From contig NZ_CP092418.1 in the NCBI RefSeq assembly GCF_023716485.1, forward strand, positions 3,814,501 through 3,878,500: a stretch of 64,000 nt of DNA, given 5' to 3'. The notes below the pieces were generated by a model. The model searched no databases and was not told the origin of the DNA. It saw only the letters and a list, made by a program, of their open reading frames with translations. Shown here one piece after another: positions 1 through 9,098 of the stretch. The stretch's first letter is position 1. Each line of letters starts with the position of its first letter. Made by a program: the position numbers and the translations under genes. The stretch is from Microbulbifer variabilis (GTDB taxonomy: Bacteria > Pseudomonadota > Gammaproteobacteria > Pseudomonadales > Cellvibrionaceae).

Positions 1-988
1 CTGAATATTTATAACGACTATCACACTCGGTTAGCATTAGCTCTCTGTAGGCGCCCAATTCTGAATTATATACATCTACAGCTGCAGAAATCATACCCGG
101 TATTTTTGTACTTTCAGTAATGAAAATACCAAGCATTTCCAGTACCGCTTTGTATGAGTCAAACTCGTCACCGATTACCCGGTCAAAAGTTAAAAAAGTA
201 TTAAAGTCTGCATTACAGTTCGCTACGGAACCCTCTGGGGTAGTTAAATAAGAATCAATAAATTCTGAAGTGTCATACTTAATTGTTTTTAGCAATTCAA
301 GATCAACGAGTTCATCGCTATCTATACCATTCCAGGTTGGATAAACTTCCTGGCTAAAACAGAAACGATTAAACTCTCTTCTGTGCAACAATTCCATTTG
401 AATAATGGAAACAAAAGCTGGCGCAACATTGTAAACTAAAGAATCATACTTGGCTTTAGTTACTACTGGGCTTTCTGCATACACTTCATCCAGTGTATTT
501 TTTATTGTGCCCCCTAATTTTACTGCCAGCTGTTGATAAGCATCTGCAGCCTCATTGTGGTAAGATAAGTTGCCCAAATCAATAATATTTTGTTTTGAAG
601 ATGATAAAATTGATTTTAGCTCGTTAAGATCAGCTTCAACAAAGGCCGATTCCAGATCAGAGATCCTATTATTGAATTGCTGCAAGCAACCAACAAGCTG
701 TGGATCTGCACCGTCTGTGGTTTCTGTGACAAACCCCCCAGTTATTGAACCATAAACAACTGGATACAAGCTTTTTAATATTGGAAAGTTAGAAGCGCCA
801 AGCGTTGTGTTTATTACATTGTGGGCAACAACCATTCCTATCGCTTGACCATCAAGCTTTACAGCTGAGGTGGCTTCTCTTGAAGCATAGTCATAACAAG
901 CGCCAGTTAGTTCTGCTGCGCTGGCAGACTGGTAAGCAACAGCTAGGGCAACACCTGCACATAAGCCTACCCGTTTCATAATTTTCAT
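1..988 (-). CDS. Secreted protein of unknown function (3' end outside window)
   Basis: An open frame runs on the minus strand from ATG at 988 to the window edge without a stop, giving about 329 residues. The N-terminus MKIMKRVGLCAGVALAVAYQ followed by SASA|AEL is a clear Sec signal peptide, so the mature protein should be periplasmic or extracellular. A second in-frame ATG at 979 is an equally possible start. The mature part has scattered cysteines, is rich in Asn, Asp, Ser and Thr, and shows no membrane helix or motif that I recognise. It is transcribed away from the MocR regulator at 1332, and a 33-bp motif shared with the second MocR gene lies in the divergent promoter region, so MocR control is possible. 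Coding potential is supported by frame length and signal peptide only. Confidence 0.7.
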   Translation of the reverse strand, partial: MKIMKRVGLCAGVALAVAYQSASAAELTGACYDYASREATSAVKLDGQAIGMVVAHNVINTTLGASNFPILKSLYPVVYGSITGGFVTETTDGADPQLVGCLQQFNNRISDLESAFVEADLNELKSILSSSKQNIIDLGNLSYHNEAADAYQQLAVKLGGTIKNTLDEVYAESPVVTKAKYDSLVYNVAPAFVSIIQMELLHRREFNRFCFSQEVYPTWNGIDSDELVDLELLKTIKYDTSEFIDSYLTTPEGSVANCNADFNTFLTFDRVIGDEFDSYKAVLEMLGIFITESTKIPGMISAAVDVYNSELGAYRELMLTECDSRYKYS

Positions 989-1331
989 TTATTTAGACCT
1001 CTTAAGAGATTTTTTACATTTAAATTAGAGCAAATTCCCATTTAAATTTAGCCAAATAAGCTAAACAAAAGTAAGGTCCAGTTTCGAAAAAACCATGGTG
1101 CCAGAAAAAAGGGTTTTTAATCTTGAAATTAAACCTTTAAGTACAATAAATTAACAAAACAATGTAGTTTCAAATGAAACCTTTTGTCGTATTGATACAT
1201 CACAGTTCAAATCTGTGAAATCCATCAATTTTTTGCTTTGTAATTTTTAAAGAAGTTTAAGCAAATAATCATTTGATGACACGATGTAGATATAATACAA
1301 AAAAATAATAGAATTTAAGTTTGAATACTTC
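989..1331. promoter_or_regulatory. AT-rich divergent promoter region
   Basis: 343 bp without a gene, between the secreted protein (minus strand) and the first MocR regulator (plus strand). It carries motif copy A (1071-1103). Just after it, a second block reads GGTGCCAG followed by AAAAAAGGG, which resembles the first half GGTCCAG plus A-run plus CC and so looks like a tandem repeat of an operator half. No confident -35/-10 pair was assigned. Confidence 0.45.
1071..1103. repeat. 33-bp motif copy A, candidate MocR operator
   Basis: The segment starts GTAAGGTCCAGTTT and ends AACCATGGTGCCA. It matches 31 of 33 positions of the segment at 3391-3423. It lies 83 bp upstream of the divergent secreted-protein start and 229 bp upstream of the first MocR gene. 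GGTCCAG/GGTGCCAG read as direct repeats, and MocR/GntR regulators commonly bind such repeats. Assignment as an operator is inference from conservation amid otherwise diverged AT-rich DNA. Confidence 0.5.
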
Positions 1332-2810
1332 TTGGTGCAGGTAGTGAGTGCTCCAGACCTTTTTGACCTATCTCTTGATCGAAATCGCCCCCTTCAAAAG
1401 CAGCTCTATCAAATACTGATAGATTGGATAGTGAATGGGCGACTTACCAAGGGTACAAAGCTGCCCTCTTCACGAAGACTGTCTGAGAGCCTGAATATCA
1501 GTAGAAATACCGTTATCCAAGTGATAGAACAATTAAAAAAAGAGGGATTTCTTGTTAGTAAGGCAGGTAAAGCTATTTATGTCTCCAGCAACTTAGCTTT
1601 CTGCACAATTGAAACAGCCGAAAATTCTACTCTGAGCGAGAATAATCCAGAGTTCTCCTTACCACCACTCTCAGATTATAGTGAGACAATAAAATCTCAC
1701 CCTAAACTTAAGTCGCGCTGGCCCACCCTTCTTCCTTTCTCACCAGGTGTGCCAGATTTAAAGTTATTTCCCTTTGCTATTTGGAATAAAATATATCGAC
1801 AACACCAAGATAGGATACCAATTAGCGGGTATGGAGATCCACAAGGATACTTAGCATTAAGAGAAAGGCTAGCACAACATTTACTGGCCTCACGGGGTGT
1901 TCGTTGTACAGCTGAGCAGATCATCATCACTAACGGAAGGCAAGAAGCTTTAAATATATGTGCCCAAACAATACTTAATAGTGGCGATACAGTTTTAATG
2001 GAAAATCCTGGCTATGGAGGAGCTAGATTTGCTTTTCACGCAAAGAATGCAACCGTAAATTTGGTTGAATTAAATGAAAACCGACTGGATATAGATCAAG
2101 TAGTCAGAGAAAACAAACAAGCAAGACTCATTTATACAACAGCGACTTATCAACACCCTATGGGTGGGGTTATCCCACTTCAAGAAAGAAGCAAGCTACT
2201 CAATTGGGCTGAAAAATCGAAGTGTTGGATATTAGAAGATGAAGCCAACGGTATATTTTCATTTGAAGAAAAGCCTATAGCCGCCCTACAAGGCATGAAG
2301 AAACACACTCCAGTTATATTTATTGGCAGTTTTAGCCGTACACTTTTGCCAAGCTTCCGTTTGGGCTATCTTATAGTACCAAAGTCTGTTGTACCCTCTT
2401 TTGTAGATATTAAGTCCATACTATCAGGACCATGTAACCAGCTCCAGCAAGCAGTGTTAGCCGACTTTATTAATGATGGGCACTATGTGCGGCACATTCG
2501 CAGAATGCAAATAAACTATCAAGAAAAGTGGGAACACTTCTGTCAGCTAATTCATATTCATCTAGAGCCAGATGTAAAACTTATTAAAAGCAGTGCTGCT
2601 ATGTTTGTAGTCATAAAAACTCCAGGACATGATGATACCTATTTGCATGAAAAACTTAACCAGAGAGGTTTCGGGAGTGCCCCATTGTCTCTATCTGACG
2701 CTAACAAATCAAAAGTATCCGGCCTAATATTAGGATGTGCCAATACGACTCACCTTCAACGGCAACAGTTCGTTGAATACCTATCGAAGCTTTTAAAAAA
2801 ACAAGGATAG
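1332..2810 (+). CDS. MocR-type (GntR/aminotransferase-fold) regulator lacking the PLP lysine
   Basis: A 492-residue MocR-family regulator. Residues about 12-80 form a GntR winged helix (LPSSRRLSESLNISRNTV) and about 125-490 a class I aminotransferase fold (GYGDPQGY, TNGRQEALN, ENPGYGG, RLGYLIVP). In typical family members this domain binds PLP through a lysine in a GTFSKTLFP-like motif. Here the motif reads GSFSRTLLP, so the lysine is Arg336. The tyrosine that contacts the PLP hydroxyl is Ala305 in EDEANG, while Asp303 remains; the 33-residue Asp-to-Lys spacing of GabR is preserved, which supports the alignment. The start is TTG at 1332, chosen because MVQVVSAPD aligns with MVPTVSAPD of the paralogue at 3725. 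It is probably a regulator that no longer forms a PLP aldimine. The target is unknown; candidates are the divergent secreted protein and the genes themselves. Confidence 0.9.
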   Translation: MVQVVSAPDLFDLSLDRNRPLQKQLYQILIDWIVNGRLTKGTKLPSSRRLSESLNISRNTVIQVIEQLKKEGFLVSKAGKAIYVSSNLAFCTIETAENSTLSENNPEFSLPPLSDYSETIKSHPKLKSRWPTLLPFSPGVPDLKLFPFAIWNKIYRQHQDRIPISGYGDPQGYLALRERLAQHLLASRGVRCTAEQIIITNGRQEALNICAQTILNSGDTVLMENPGYGGARFAFHAKNATVNLVELNENRLDIDQVVRENKQARLIYTTATYQHPMGGVIPLQERSKLLNWAEKSKCWILEDEANGIFSFEEKPIAALQGMKKHTPVIFIGSFSRTLLPSFRLGYLIVPKSVVPSFVDIKSILSGPCNQLQQAVLADFINDGHYVRHIRRMQINYQEKWEHFCQLIHIHLEPDVKLIKSSAAMFVVIKTPGHDDTYLHEKLNQRGFGSAPLSLSDANKSKVSGLILGCANTTHLQRQQFVEYLSKLLKKQG

Positions 2811-3724
2811 TTACCCGAAATTTTCAACCTTAAGCTGGCACTTACTATAAAAATAAACATAATAAAACTATTAAAAACCACCAGCCAGGAAATTATTACT
2901 GATACCTCTTAACAACGGTTTTCATCCACCTTAACAGCGTTGAAATCCACACCCCTACCCAATACAAAACTGTTGCTCACCCAATAAAGAAAACTTTAAA
3001 CCTTATCAAGCTAAAATATTTAAGCGTTATTTAAAGAGCATAATACCGCAATTATAAACTTCTAGACATCAACAACCGCATCAACTTATCGCACAGAATT
3101 ATATGTGATTGCACTTTATAAAACTTTGTCTGCCCCAAAACAAGTCAATACATAAAAATTATATATTGCACCATTCGCAAATGGGCGCATCTCAACTATA
3201 TAAGTTTTTCTCACACCATAAGCCCGCCCCAATAAGTCACCTAACTTTAACATAGGGGAAATATCTTGCACTCCTAAATAAACAACTAAAAGTTAAACCG
3301 CTCCACTTACATTAAAACACCTTACCATAATAATACCGAACTCAAATTCAACAACAAATAAGGCAATTAAATCAATTACAAACAAAAAAAGTAAGGTCCA
3401 GTTTAGAAAAAACCATGGTACCACCCGCCGAAAGGTTTTCTAAGGTGGTAAACTTGGCAAAATAATTTATGAAAAAAATAAACTCTGTATCCCATACCGA
3501 ATGATAACACTCCATATCTCTAATCATATCTGAAAGGAAGTGCAATAAGATTTAACCATCAAACATTATTGAACCAATAATAGATCTCTTAAATTTACAC
3601 ATACCATCCCAACTTAAAAATAAATTGTACAATAATGCAGCATGTAAAGCCTTACACAACTTAGATCAAACAGATGAAATTAAACTTGAAAGTTATCATT
3701 CTCCTATAAATTTAATTTTATTTA
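2811..3724. other. AT-rich intergenic region between the two MocR genes
   Basis: 914 bp with no coding frame that I can support on either strand. Its only recognisable element is motif copy B at 3391-3423. The length and AT-richness suggest remnant DNA from the duplication that produced the two regulators, but I see no gene fragment in it. Confidence 0.5.
3391..3423. repeat. 33-bp motif copy B, candidate MocR operator
   Basis: Second copy of the motif at 1071-1103, differing at two positions (the C after GTTT becomes A, and GGTGCC becomes GGTACC). It lies 302 bp upstream of the second MocR gene and is preceded by the same A-rich run. The flanking DNA does not align over a comparable length, so the motif appears selectively conserved. 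Confidence 0.5.
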
Positions 3725-5215
3725 ATGGTACCTACGGTGAGTGCCCCAGATTTTTCTGACTTAATCCTAAATCGAGACAAACCTCTTCAGAAGCAACTCT
3801 ATAATGCCTTAATGGCACGAATAATTAATGGGCGTCTATCACCTGGAGTAAAACTCCCTTCATCCAGAAGAATGTCTGAATGTTTACAAATCAGCCGAAA
3901 CACTGTCACGCAAGTAATAGAACAACTAAAAAATGAAGGATTTCTTTTTAGTGAAGCAGGAAAAGGGATTTTTGTTTCTTATCACCTACCACATTGTGTA
4001 ATAGATTCAAACAAGTCAAATTTAGTCAGTGAGAGTGGCAATAACAACAATGACCTTCCAGTGTTATCAAACTATTGTGAGATGTTAAAATCTCAATCTT
4101 CTCTTATGGCACGCTGGCCACCAACCCTCCCATTTTCTCCAGGCATGCCAGATTTAAGAGCTTTCCCTTTTTCTATTTGGAATAAAATATATCGACAACA
4201 TCAAGATAGGATTTCCATTAGCGGATATGGTGATCCAATTGGATATCTCCCTTTAAGAGAGAGACTTGCAGAATATTTACTTTTATCTCGGGGCGTTCGC
4301 TGCAACCCAGATCAAATTATTATCACAAACGGGAGGCAGGAAGCCTTAAACATTTGCGCTCAAACCATATTAAATCATGCTGACCCTGTAATTATTGAAA
4401 ACCCATGCTACCGAGGTGCAAGAATCGCTTTTGAAGCCAAAAATGCAAAAATAAATTTTATTGACTTAGATGCAAATCGATTGGATGTAAGCAAAGTTTT
4501 ACAAGCTAATATAGAAGCAAAATTAATCTATACAAGTCCAACTCATCAACACCCAATGGGTGGCGTTATTCCACCTTATGAAAGAGACAAGCTCTTAGAC
4601 TGGGCAGAAAAATCTAATTGCTGGATATTAGAAGATGAATCTAATAGTGTGTTTTCATTTGGAGAAAAGCCGATAGCGGCTTTACAAGGAATGCGTGAAA
4701 ACAGCCCAGCGATATTTATCGGTAGTTTTAATCGTGTATTAAAACCAAATTTACGCTTAGGCTATCTTGTAGTACCTAAGCCCGTAGTATCTTCTTTCAC
4801 ATATACAAAAGCCACACTCTCAGGACCTTCAACACTACTTTATCAAGCAGTAATAGCTGACTTTATTGCCGAAGGACACTTTGTGAGACATGTGCGAAAA
4901 ATGCAAAAACATTATCTGGATAAGTGGAAGCATTTTTGCGAATTAATCACAAATAAACTCGAACCAAGTGTTAAGCTAATTAGAAGCAGTGCATCTATGT
5001 ATGTTGTTATTAGTACACCAGGCTTTAATGACATCAAACTTGCACAAAAACTTAACCAGAATGGATATGGGAGTTCAGCGCTTTCCCTATCTTACGCAAA
5101 TCAACCAGCCAAGTCTGGATTAATTATTGGTTGCGTGAATACAACACAGACTCAGAGAGAGCAATTTGTGGAGCATTTAAAAAACCTGCTAAAGGACAAG
5201 GAAAATTTCTTATAA
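3725..5215 (+). CDS. Second MocR-type regulator, paralogue of the upstream gene, also lacking the PLP lysine
   Basis: 496 residues, collinear with and clearly paralogous to the gene at 1332 (for example GYGDP, TNGRQEALNICAQTIL and HQHPMGGVIP are shared). It has a GntR winged helix at about residues 12-80 followed by an aminotransferase-fold domain. The PLP-lysine motif reads GSFNRVLKP, placing Arg337 at the lysine position, and the PLP tyrosine position is Ser306 in EDESNS. Both paralogues therefore share the same active-site losses, which argues that the loss is ancestral and functional rather than decay of one copy. The start is ATG at 3725. It converges on the alpha/beta hydrolase, with a strong hairpin between them. 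Confidence 0.9.
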   Translation: MVPTVSAPDFSDLILNRDKPLQKQLYNALMARIINGRLSPGVKLPSSRRMSECLQISRNTVTQVIEQLKNEGFLFSEAGKGIFVSYHLPHCVIDSNKSNLVSESGNNNNDLPVLSNYCEMLKSQSSLMARWPPTLPFSPGMPDLRAFPFSIWNKIYRQHQDRISISGYGDPIGYLPLRERLAEYLLLSRGVRCNPDQIIITNGRQEALNICAQTILNHADPVIIENPCYRGARIAFEAKNAKINFIDLDANRLDVSKVLQANIEAKLIYTSPTHQHPMGGVIPPYERDKLLDWAEKSNCWILEDESNSVFSFGEKPIAALQGMRENSPAIFIGSFNRVLKPNLRLGYLVVPKPVVSSFTYTKATLSGPSTLLYQAVIADFIAEGHFVRHVRKMQKHYLDKWKHFCELITNKLEPSVKLIRSSASMYVVISTPGFNDIKLAQKLNQNGYGSSALSLSYANQPAKSGLIIGCVNTTQTQREQFVEHLKNLLKDKENFL

Positions 5216-5254
5216 AATAAATCACACCTTGCTATTTCCCTTCCCCAATCTCTG

Positions 5255-5291
5255 CTTAGACTGCACCTATGCTGGATAGGTACAGTCTAAG
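5255..5291. terminator. Hairpin between convergent genes
   Basis: CTTAGACTG-C-ACCTAT, loop GCTGG, ATAGGT-A-CAGTCTAAG form a stem of 15 base pairs with a single C/A mismatch. It sits 40 bp after the MocR stop and about 80 bp after the hydrolase stop on the other strand. No long U-run follows on either strand, so it may act with Rho or as an mRNA 3' stabiliser. Confidence 0.55.
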
Positions 5292-5370
5292 GCTACTTCA
5301 CTATGAAGATATCCTGTAATATACATCCCAAATATTCCGCCCCTAACAAGCTTGAAATACACTATAAAAT

Positions 5371-6396
5371 CTATGAGTTATGATCATAAAATTTTGAGAT
5401 GCTATTAGTTAGCATAAATAATTTAAGTATACTTCTCACTACCGAATTAGCACTGATTGCCCCCCAAAAAAAGAAGTGTCCCCCGGGAAGGGATATTGAA
5501 AAGTGGCTACCAGAACTTTCAACTTGTTCTTGAAGACACTCCCAATGACTAGAAGAGAGGTCCTTCAATGCATTATCTCCAAGCACCCTCTTAATAAGCA
5601 CTCTATTTCTAATAAACGCCCAGTTAGAGGTATTCAGTAATACGTTTTCCGCATCAGATATCGAATCACCATGAATAACTACAGGAAAAGGATAATCGTC
5701 GTAATTGAAAGTGTTCGCGGACTTAAGGCTCCATTCTAAGTCTTCTACAAATTGGCCATTCTTATACATCAGGCCCGCGCCGATCAATCCCACAGGGGTG
5801 GCCCCCAGGATCCTCTGCCGATAAATATCTTTTGAGAGAATAGTGTGGCCGTTATAGGTACTTTGATCTTCCAGTGCCTGAAAAAACCAGGGGTATAAGC
5901 TCTCCCGGTTTGCCAGTCCTTCTGGTGTCATAGCGATATTTTCAGCATTTGCTTTTGGCAAGAAGCCTGGAACAGCGGGATCTCCCGACATGGCAACAAA
6001 CATCACTATTGAGAAGCTCTTACCAATCGCTTCCCTCCCAAGAGCTCCGGCAATCTTGCAACCCATACTCCAGCCACAGACGATCACCTCTTGCTGCAAT
6101 CTATTCTCAGTGACAATCTTGTCAATTACTTCCGCGACCTGCTTACCCCAGTCTGCGATGGTGAAATTGGGGTAATATCCCTCAAAGGCCTTATTGGCGA
6201 TGGGGAAGGATATAGCAAGGAAGGGGTGGCCTGAACAATGTACCCAATAACTGATAAAGTCTTCTTCTCTGGCCTCGGAGCAGCCATAAAAGATACGTGC
6301 CAAGTGAGAGTTACCCGGCACAAATACCATTAGAGGTTTGGATTTATCTGCAGCTATATAGCGATAAAGAACGGGGAATCCTGCTGCAGTGCTCAT
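5371..6396 (-). CDS. Alpha/beta hydrolase
   Basis: A protein of about 341 residues with an alpha/beta-hydrolase layout: oxyanion region VFVPGNSH near the N-terminus, nucleophile elbow GWSMG (Ser110 from this start), and a C-terminal catalytic-histidine region PGGHFFFWG. I cannot name the substrate. The frame opens at GTG 6450, but ATG at 6396 is preferred because AAGG of the upstream AAGGGGAGGTA lies 7 nt before it and the alpha/beta fold begins soon after. No signal peptide is seen, so it is probably cytoplasmic. It is followed on the same strand by nothing and preceded by msrA after a gap of about 130 bp, so it may be its own unit. Confidence 0.8.
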   Translation of the reverse strand: MSTAAGFPVLYRYIAADKSKPLMVFVPGNSHLARIFYGCSEAREEDFISYWVHCSGHPFLAISFPIANKAFEGYYPNFTIADWGKQVAEVIDKIVTENRLQQEVIVCGWSMGCKIAGALGREAIGKSFSIVMFVAMSGDPAVPGFLPKANAENIAMTPEGLANRESLYPWFFQALEDQSTYNGHTILSKDIYRQRILGATPVGLIGAGLMYKNGQFVEDLEWSLKSANTFNYDDYPFPVVIHGDSISDAENVLLNTSNWAFIRNRVLIKRVLGDNALKDLSSSHWECLQEQVESSGSHFSISLPGGHFFFWGAISANSVVRSILKLFMLTNSISKFYDHNS

Positions 6397-6528
6397 TACC
6401 TCCCCTTCTTGCAACCTGCCAGATTCGGTGTTCCCCATGCCGTTTACCACATCCCAATTATCCTAGTCAGCAGACTTATTCGCTTAAGGGCACCTCTATT
6501 TAAGAGATCAAAAAACACCCCAAACTCT

Positions 6529-7131
6529 TCAGCTCTTGCTCTTACCTTTTCCTTTACCCCAAACTTCCTCAAGCCGCTGATCCCGCCCGCAGCGAAAGCG
6601 GTAGTATTTATAGCGTAGGGGATTGCGCTGATAATAATCCTGGTGGTAAGCCTCTGCTGGATAAAAAGTAGCGGCAGGCTTTATCTGGGTGACAACTTTC
6701 TTACCCAGCTCGGCCTCTACTTTCTTCTTACTCTCTTCGGCCAGTTTCTTCTCTTCTTCATTACCGTAAAAGATCTCAGCACGGTACTGGTCGCCCCGGT
6801 CACAAAACTGGCCACCGGCATCAAAGGGGTCCACGTTGTGCCAAAAAATATTGAGTAACTCGGAATAACTCACTTTGTTTGCATCATATTTAACTTGCAC
6901 CACCTCGGCATGGCCGGTGCCACCAGCAGAGACCTGATCATAGGAGGGGTTCTTTACATGACCACCGCTGTAACCTGAGGTGGTTTCCAGCACGCCATTC
7001 ACTTTGTCATACGGCGGTTCCATACACCAGAAACAGCCTCCAGCAAAAATAGCGGTTCGTATATCAGGAGAATCCTGGGCATATCCGAGGGTAGCTGCCA
7101 GAAGAATAAACAGAGTAAAAATACCGCGCAT
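6529..7131 (-). CDS. msrA: Peptide-methionine (S)-S-oxide reductase, exported
   Basis: A 200-residue MsrA. The catalytic motif GGCFWC is at residues 31-36 (Cys33 nucleophile), followed by EPPYDKV, GYSGGHVKNPSYDQV and GHAEVVQV, all MsrA hallmarks. It reduces the S-epimer of methionine sulfoxide in oxidised proteins. The first 18 residues (MRGIFTLFILLAATLGYA) form a Sec signal peptide, so this copy repairs periplasmic proteins rather than cytoplasmic ones. The C-terminal tail is basic (GKGKGKSKS). No fused MsrB domain is present. Confidence 0.95.
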   Translation of the reverse strand: MRGIFTLFILLAATLGYAQDSPDIRTAIFAGGCFWCMEPPYDKVNGVLETTSGYSGGHVKNPSYDQVSAGGTGHAEVVQVKYDANKVSYSELLNIFWHNVDPFDAGGQFCDRGDQYRAEIFYGNEEEKKLAEESKKKVEAELGKKVVTQIKPAATFYPAEAYHQDYYQRNPLRYKYYRFRCGRDQRLEEVWGKGKGKSKS

Positions 7132-7194
7132 AACGAATTCCTATGGAATGTTCTATTGATGGTTACTCTTCTGTCGACTCATAGAGGGAAACTC

Positions 7195-8379
7195 TTACAG
7201 TGTGACACTACCCTGGCAAGCACGCAGGAAAATATCGCGATATTTCACTGCACTAAACGACATAGGATTACTGGCTGCCGAGGGGTCTGCCGCAGCCATA
7301 TGAGCGATTCTATCGGCATCTTCAGCTTTGATACCGATTTCAACCAGAGTGTGGGGAATATTTAATTGCTGACGCAGACCGAGAATCCAATTCAGCACGG
7401 CATCGAAACCGCTCTCGAACCTATCTTTGCCGGTCAATTGCAGTGAGAGGGCCAACTGCCCCATGGGAACCTCTATAGCGGGCCGGTTGGCTACAAGCAC
7501 ATAGGGCATCAATATGGCGTTGAGTAAACCGTGATGCTTGTCATATAGGGCACCGAGCGGATGTGCCAGGGCATGAATAGCTCCCAAGCCACGCTGAAAT
7601 GCGGTGGCTCCCATACAGGAGGCTACCAACATCTGTTGGCGGGCTTTCAACTCAGCGCCAATCATGTAAGCACGGGGCAGATAATTCTTAATCAGACGCA
7701 TCCCCTGTAGTGCGATGCCCTCTGCCATGGGGTGGTAAATGGGGGAATAATAAGCTTCCAGGTTATGCGAGAGTGCATCCATGCCAGTGGCTGCAGTAAT
7801 CTGGGGGGGAAGATCCAGAGTCAGTTCGGCATCCAGTATGACGATATCCGGCAATAGTTTGGGGTGAAATATCAGGCGTTTTAGCTTCGCCTGCTCATCG
7901 GTTATGACCGCCACCCGCCCGACTTCCGAGCCAGTGCCCGCGGTTGTAGGCACGGCAATTACTGGAAGCATGCCGTCGAGGTCAACCCGCTTATAGTTAT
8001 CTCCAATATCTTCAAAATCCCAAATGGGACGACGCTGCCCGGCCATTAGGGCAATCGCCTTACCGGCATCTATGGCTGAACCACCACCGAAGGCGATTAC
8101 GCCGTCGCAATTTTTATCTCGTAACAGCTCGACACCACTGTCAATATTCTCACCATTGGGATTCCCCTTGATTGAGGAGAAAATCTCCACCTCCAGGCCG
8201 TATTCCTTACAAGGCACCAATGCGCGTTGAAGCAGTGGTATGCCTGCAATACCGGGATCCGTTACCAGTAAGGGGTGCTGCATATTGAGATCAGAGCAGG
8301 CTTTGGCAAGATCTGATATCCGGCCGGGACCAACCCAAATATTGGTAGGAAAATTCCAGTTTACCCGGTATTTATCCAC
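7195..8379 (-). CDS. Iron-containing alcohol dehydrogenase
   Basis: 394 residues of the group III (Fe-ADH) family. The NAD(P)-binding segment GGGSAIDAGKAIAL is at about residues 97-110, with the TAGTGSEVG segment further on, and metal-ligand histidines in HALAHPLGALYDKHHG. The start is GTG at 8379 with AGAGAGG just upstream. It oxidises a primary or secondary alcohol with NAD(P). It lies on the same strand as an aldehyde dehydrogenase (9099-10487) and a glutamine-synthetase-like ligase (10569-11948), so the natural substrate may be an alcohol intermediate of that pathway, for example a gamma-glutamyl amino alcohol. That link is inference from context. Confidence 0.9.
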   Translation of the reverse strand: MDKYRVNWNFPTNIWVGPGRISDLAKACSDLNMQHPLLVTDPGIAGIPLLQRALVPCKEYGLEVEIFSSIKGNPNGENIDSGVELLRDKNCDGVIAFGGGSAIDAGKAIALMAGQRRPIWDFEDIGDNYKRVDLDGMLPVIAVPTTAGTGSEVGRVAVITDEQAKLKRLIFHPKLLPDIVILDAELTLDLPPQITAATGMDALSHNLEAYYSPIYHPMAEGIALQGMRLIKNYLPRAYMIGAELKARQQMLVASCMGATAFQRGLGAIHALAHPLGALYDKHHGLLNAILMPYVLVANRPAIEVPMGQLALSLQLTGKDRFESGFDAVLNWILGLRQQLNIPHTLVEIGIKAEDADRIAHMAAADPSAASNPMSFSAVKYRDIFLRACQGSVTL

Positions 8380-8612
8380 ATTATCCTCTCTGCCTTTACT
8401 GCCTAGCCATTTAAAATTTCTAGTTACCCACAGTCTCTATGCGTTTAACCGATAGGATAAGGTTAAAAACAAATTTTCTATTCATGACCTCAACGCTATC
8501 TGGATATTCCACCTGTAAAAGCTCGGGGTTATTATCCATAGGCCAAACTACAGCTGAAAAAAACGCGATTGTCATTTTATTAACTGGACCTTTAAAACCA
8601 GCAGAAGCATCA

Positions 8613-9074
8613 TTAATCGACTACATCTTCTAAGGGCTCGATAGATTCGACTAACTTAATCACTGGAGTAAAATCCACTGAATGACAGTCACCTTGATAG
8701 GACGCAATCAGTAGATCGCTCCCATCCCCCAAAAACCAATTTGCCGAACACTTTTCTTCCGATGTAAAAGTGACAAAGTAACCTGAATATTTGCCAATCT
8801 GTACCGAAGAAACTGGATGCTCCAATGGGTGCATTTTTAAGAACACACTGGGGTCTCCTCCATTAACCAGCAACCCTTTCCTCAGAAAAAACCCCATCAC
8901 ATTGCCTGTATCATTCTGGCAAAATTCTATTCCCACATAGTCATTATATTCTCTGCGTATCGACCAACCATCAGGGACCTCTAGAGCAATATCTCTATAA
9001 ACATAGGACTCCGCGTTTAGCACCAGGGGATAAGTTAAGAACACACCATAAATACAACAAGCAATCCACCTCAC
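8613..9074 (-). CDS. Small secreted protein of unknown function
   Basis: 153 residues beginning with a hydrophobic signal peptide (MRWIACCIYGVFLTYPLVLN, then AES). The mature part contains three cysteines (FCQND, KCSANW, GDCHS) and a segment YVYRDIALEVPDGWSIRREY of the type found in small periplasmic proteins with a beta-rich fold. No family recognised. It sits between the Fe-ADH and the aldehyde dehydrogenase on the same strand, 25 bp downstream of the ALDH stop, so it may be co-transcribed with that operon. Confidence 0.7.
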   Translation of the reverse strand: MRWIACCIYGVFLTYPLVLNAESYVYRDIALEVPDGWSIRREYNDYVGIEFCQNDTGNVMGFFLRKGLLVNGGDPSVFLKMHPLEHPVSSVQIGKYSGYFVTFTSEEKCSANWFLGDGSDLLIASYQGDCHSVDFTPVIKLVESIEPLEDVVD

Positions 9075-9098
9075 AACATTTCCCTCTTTACTGGTTTA

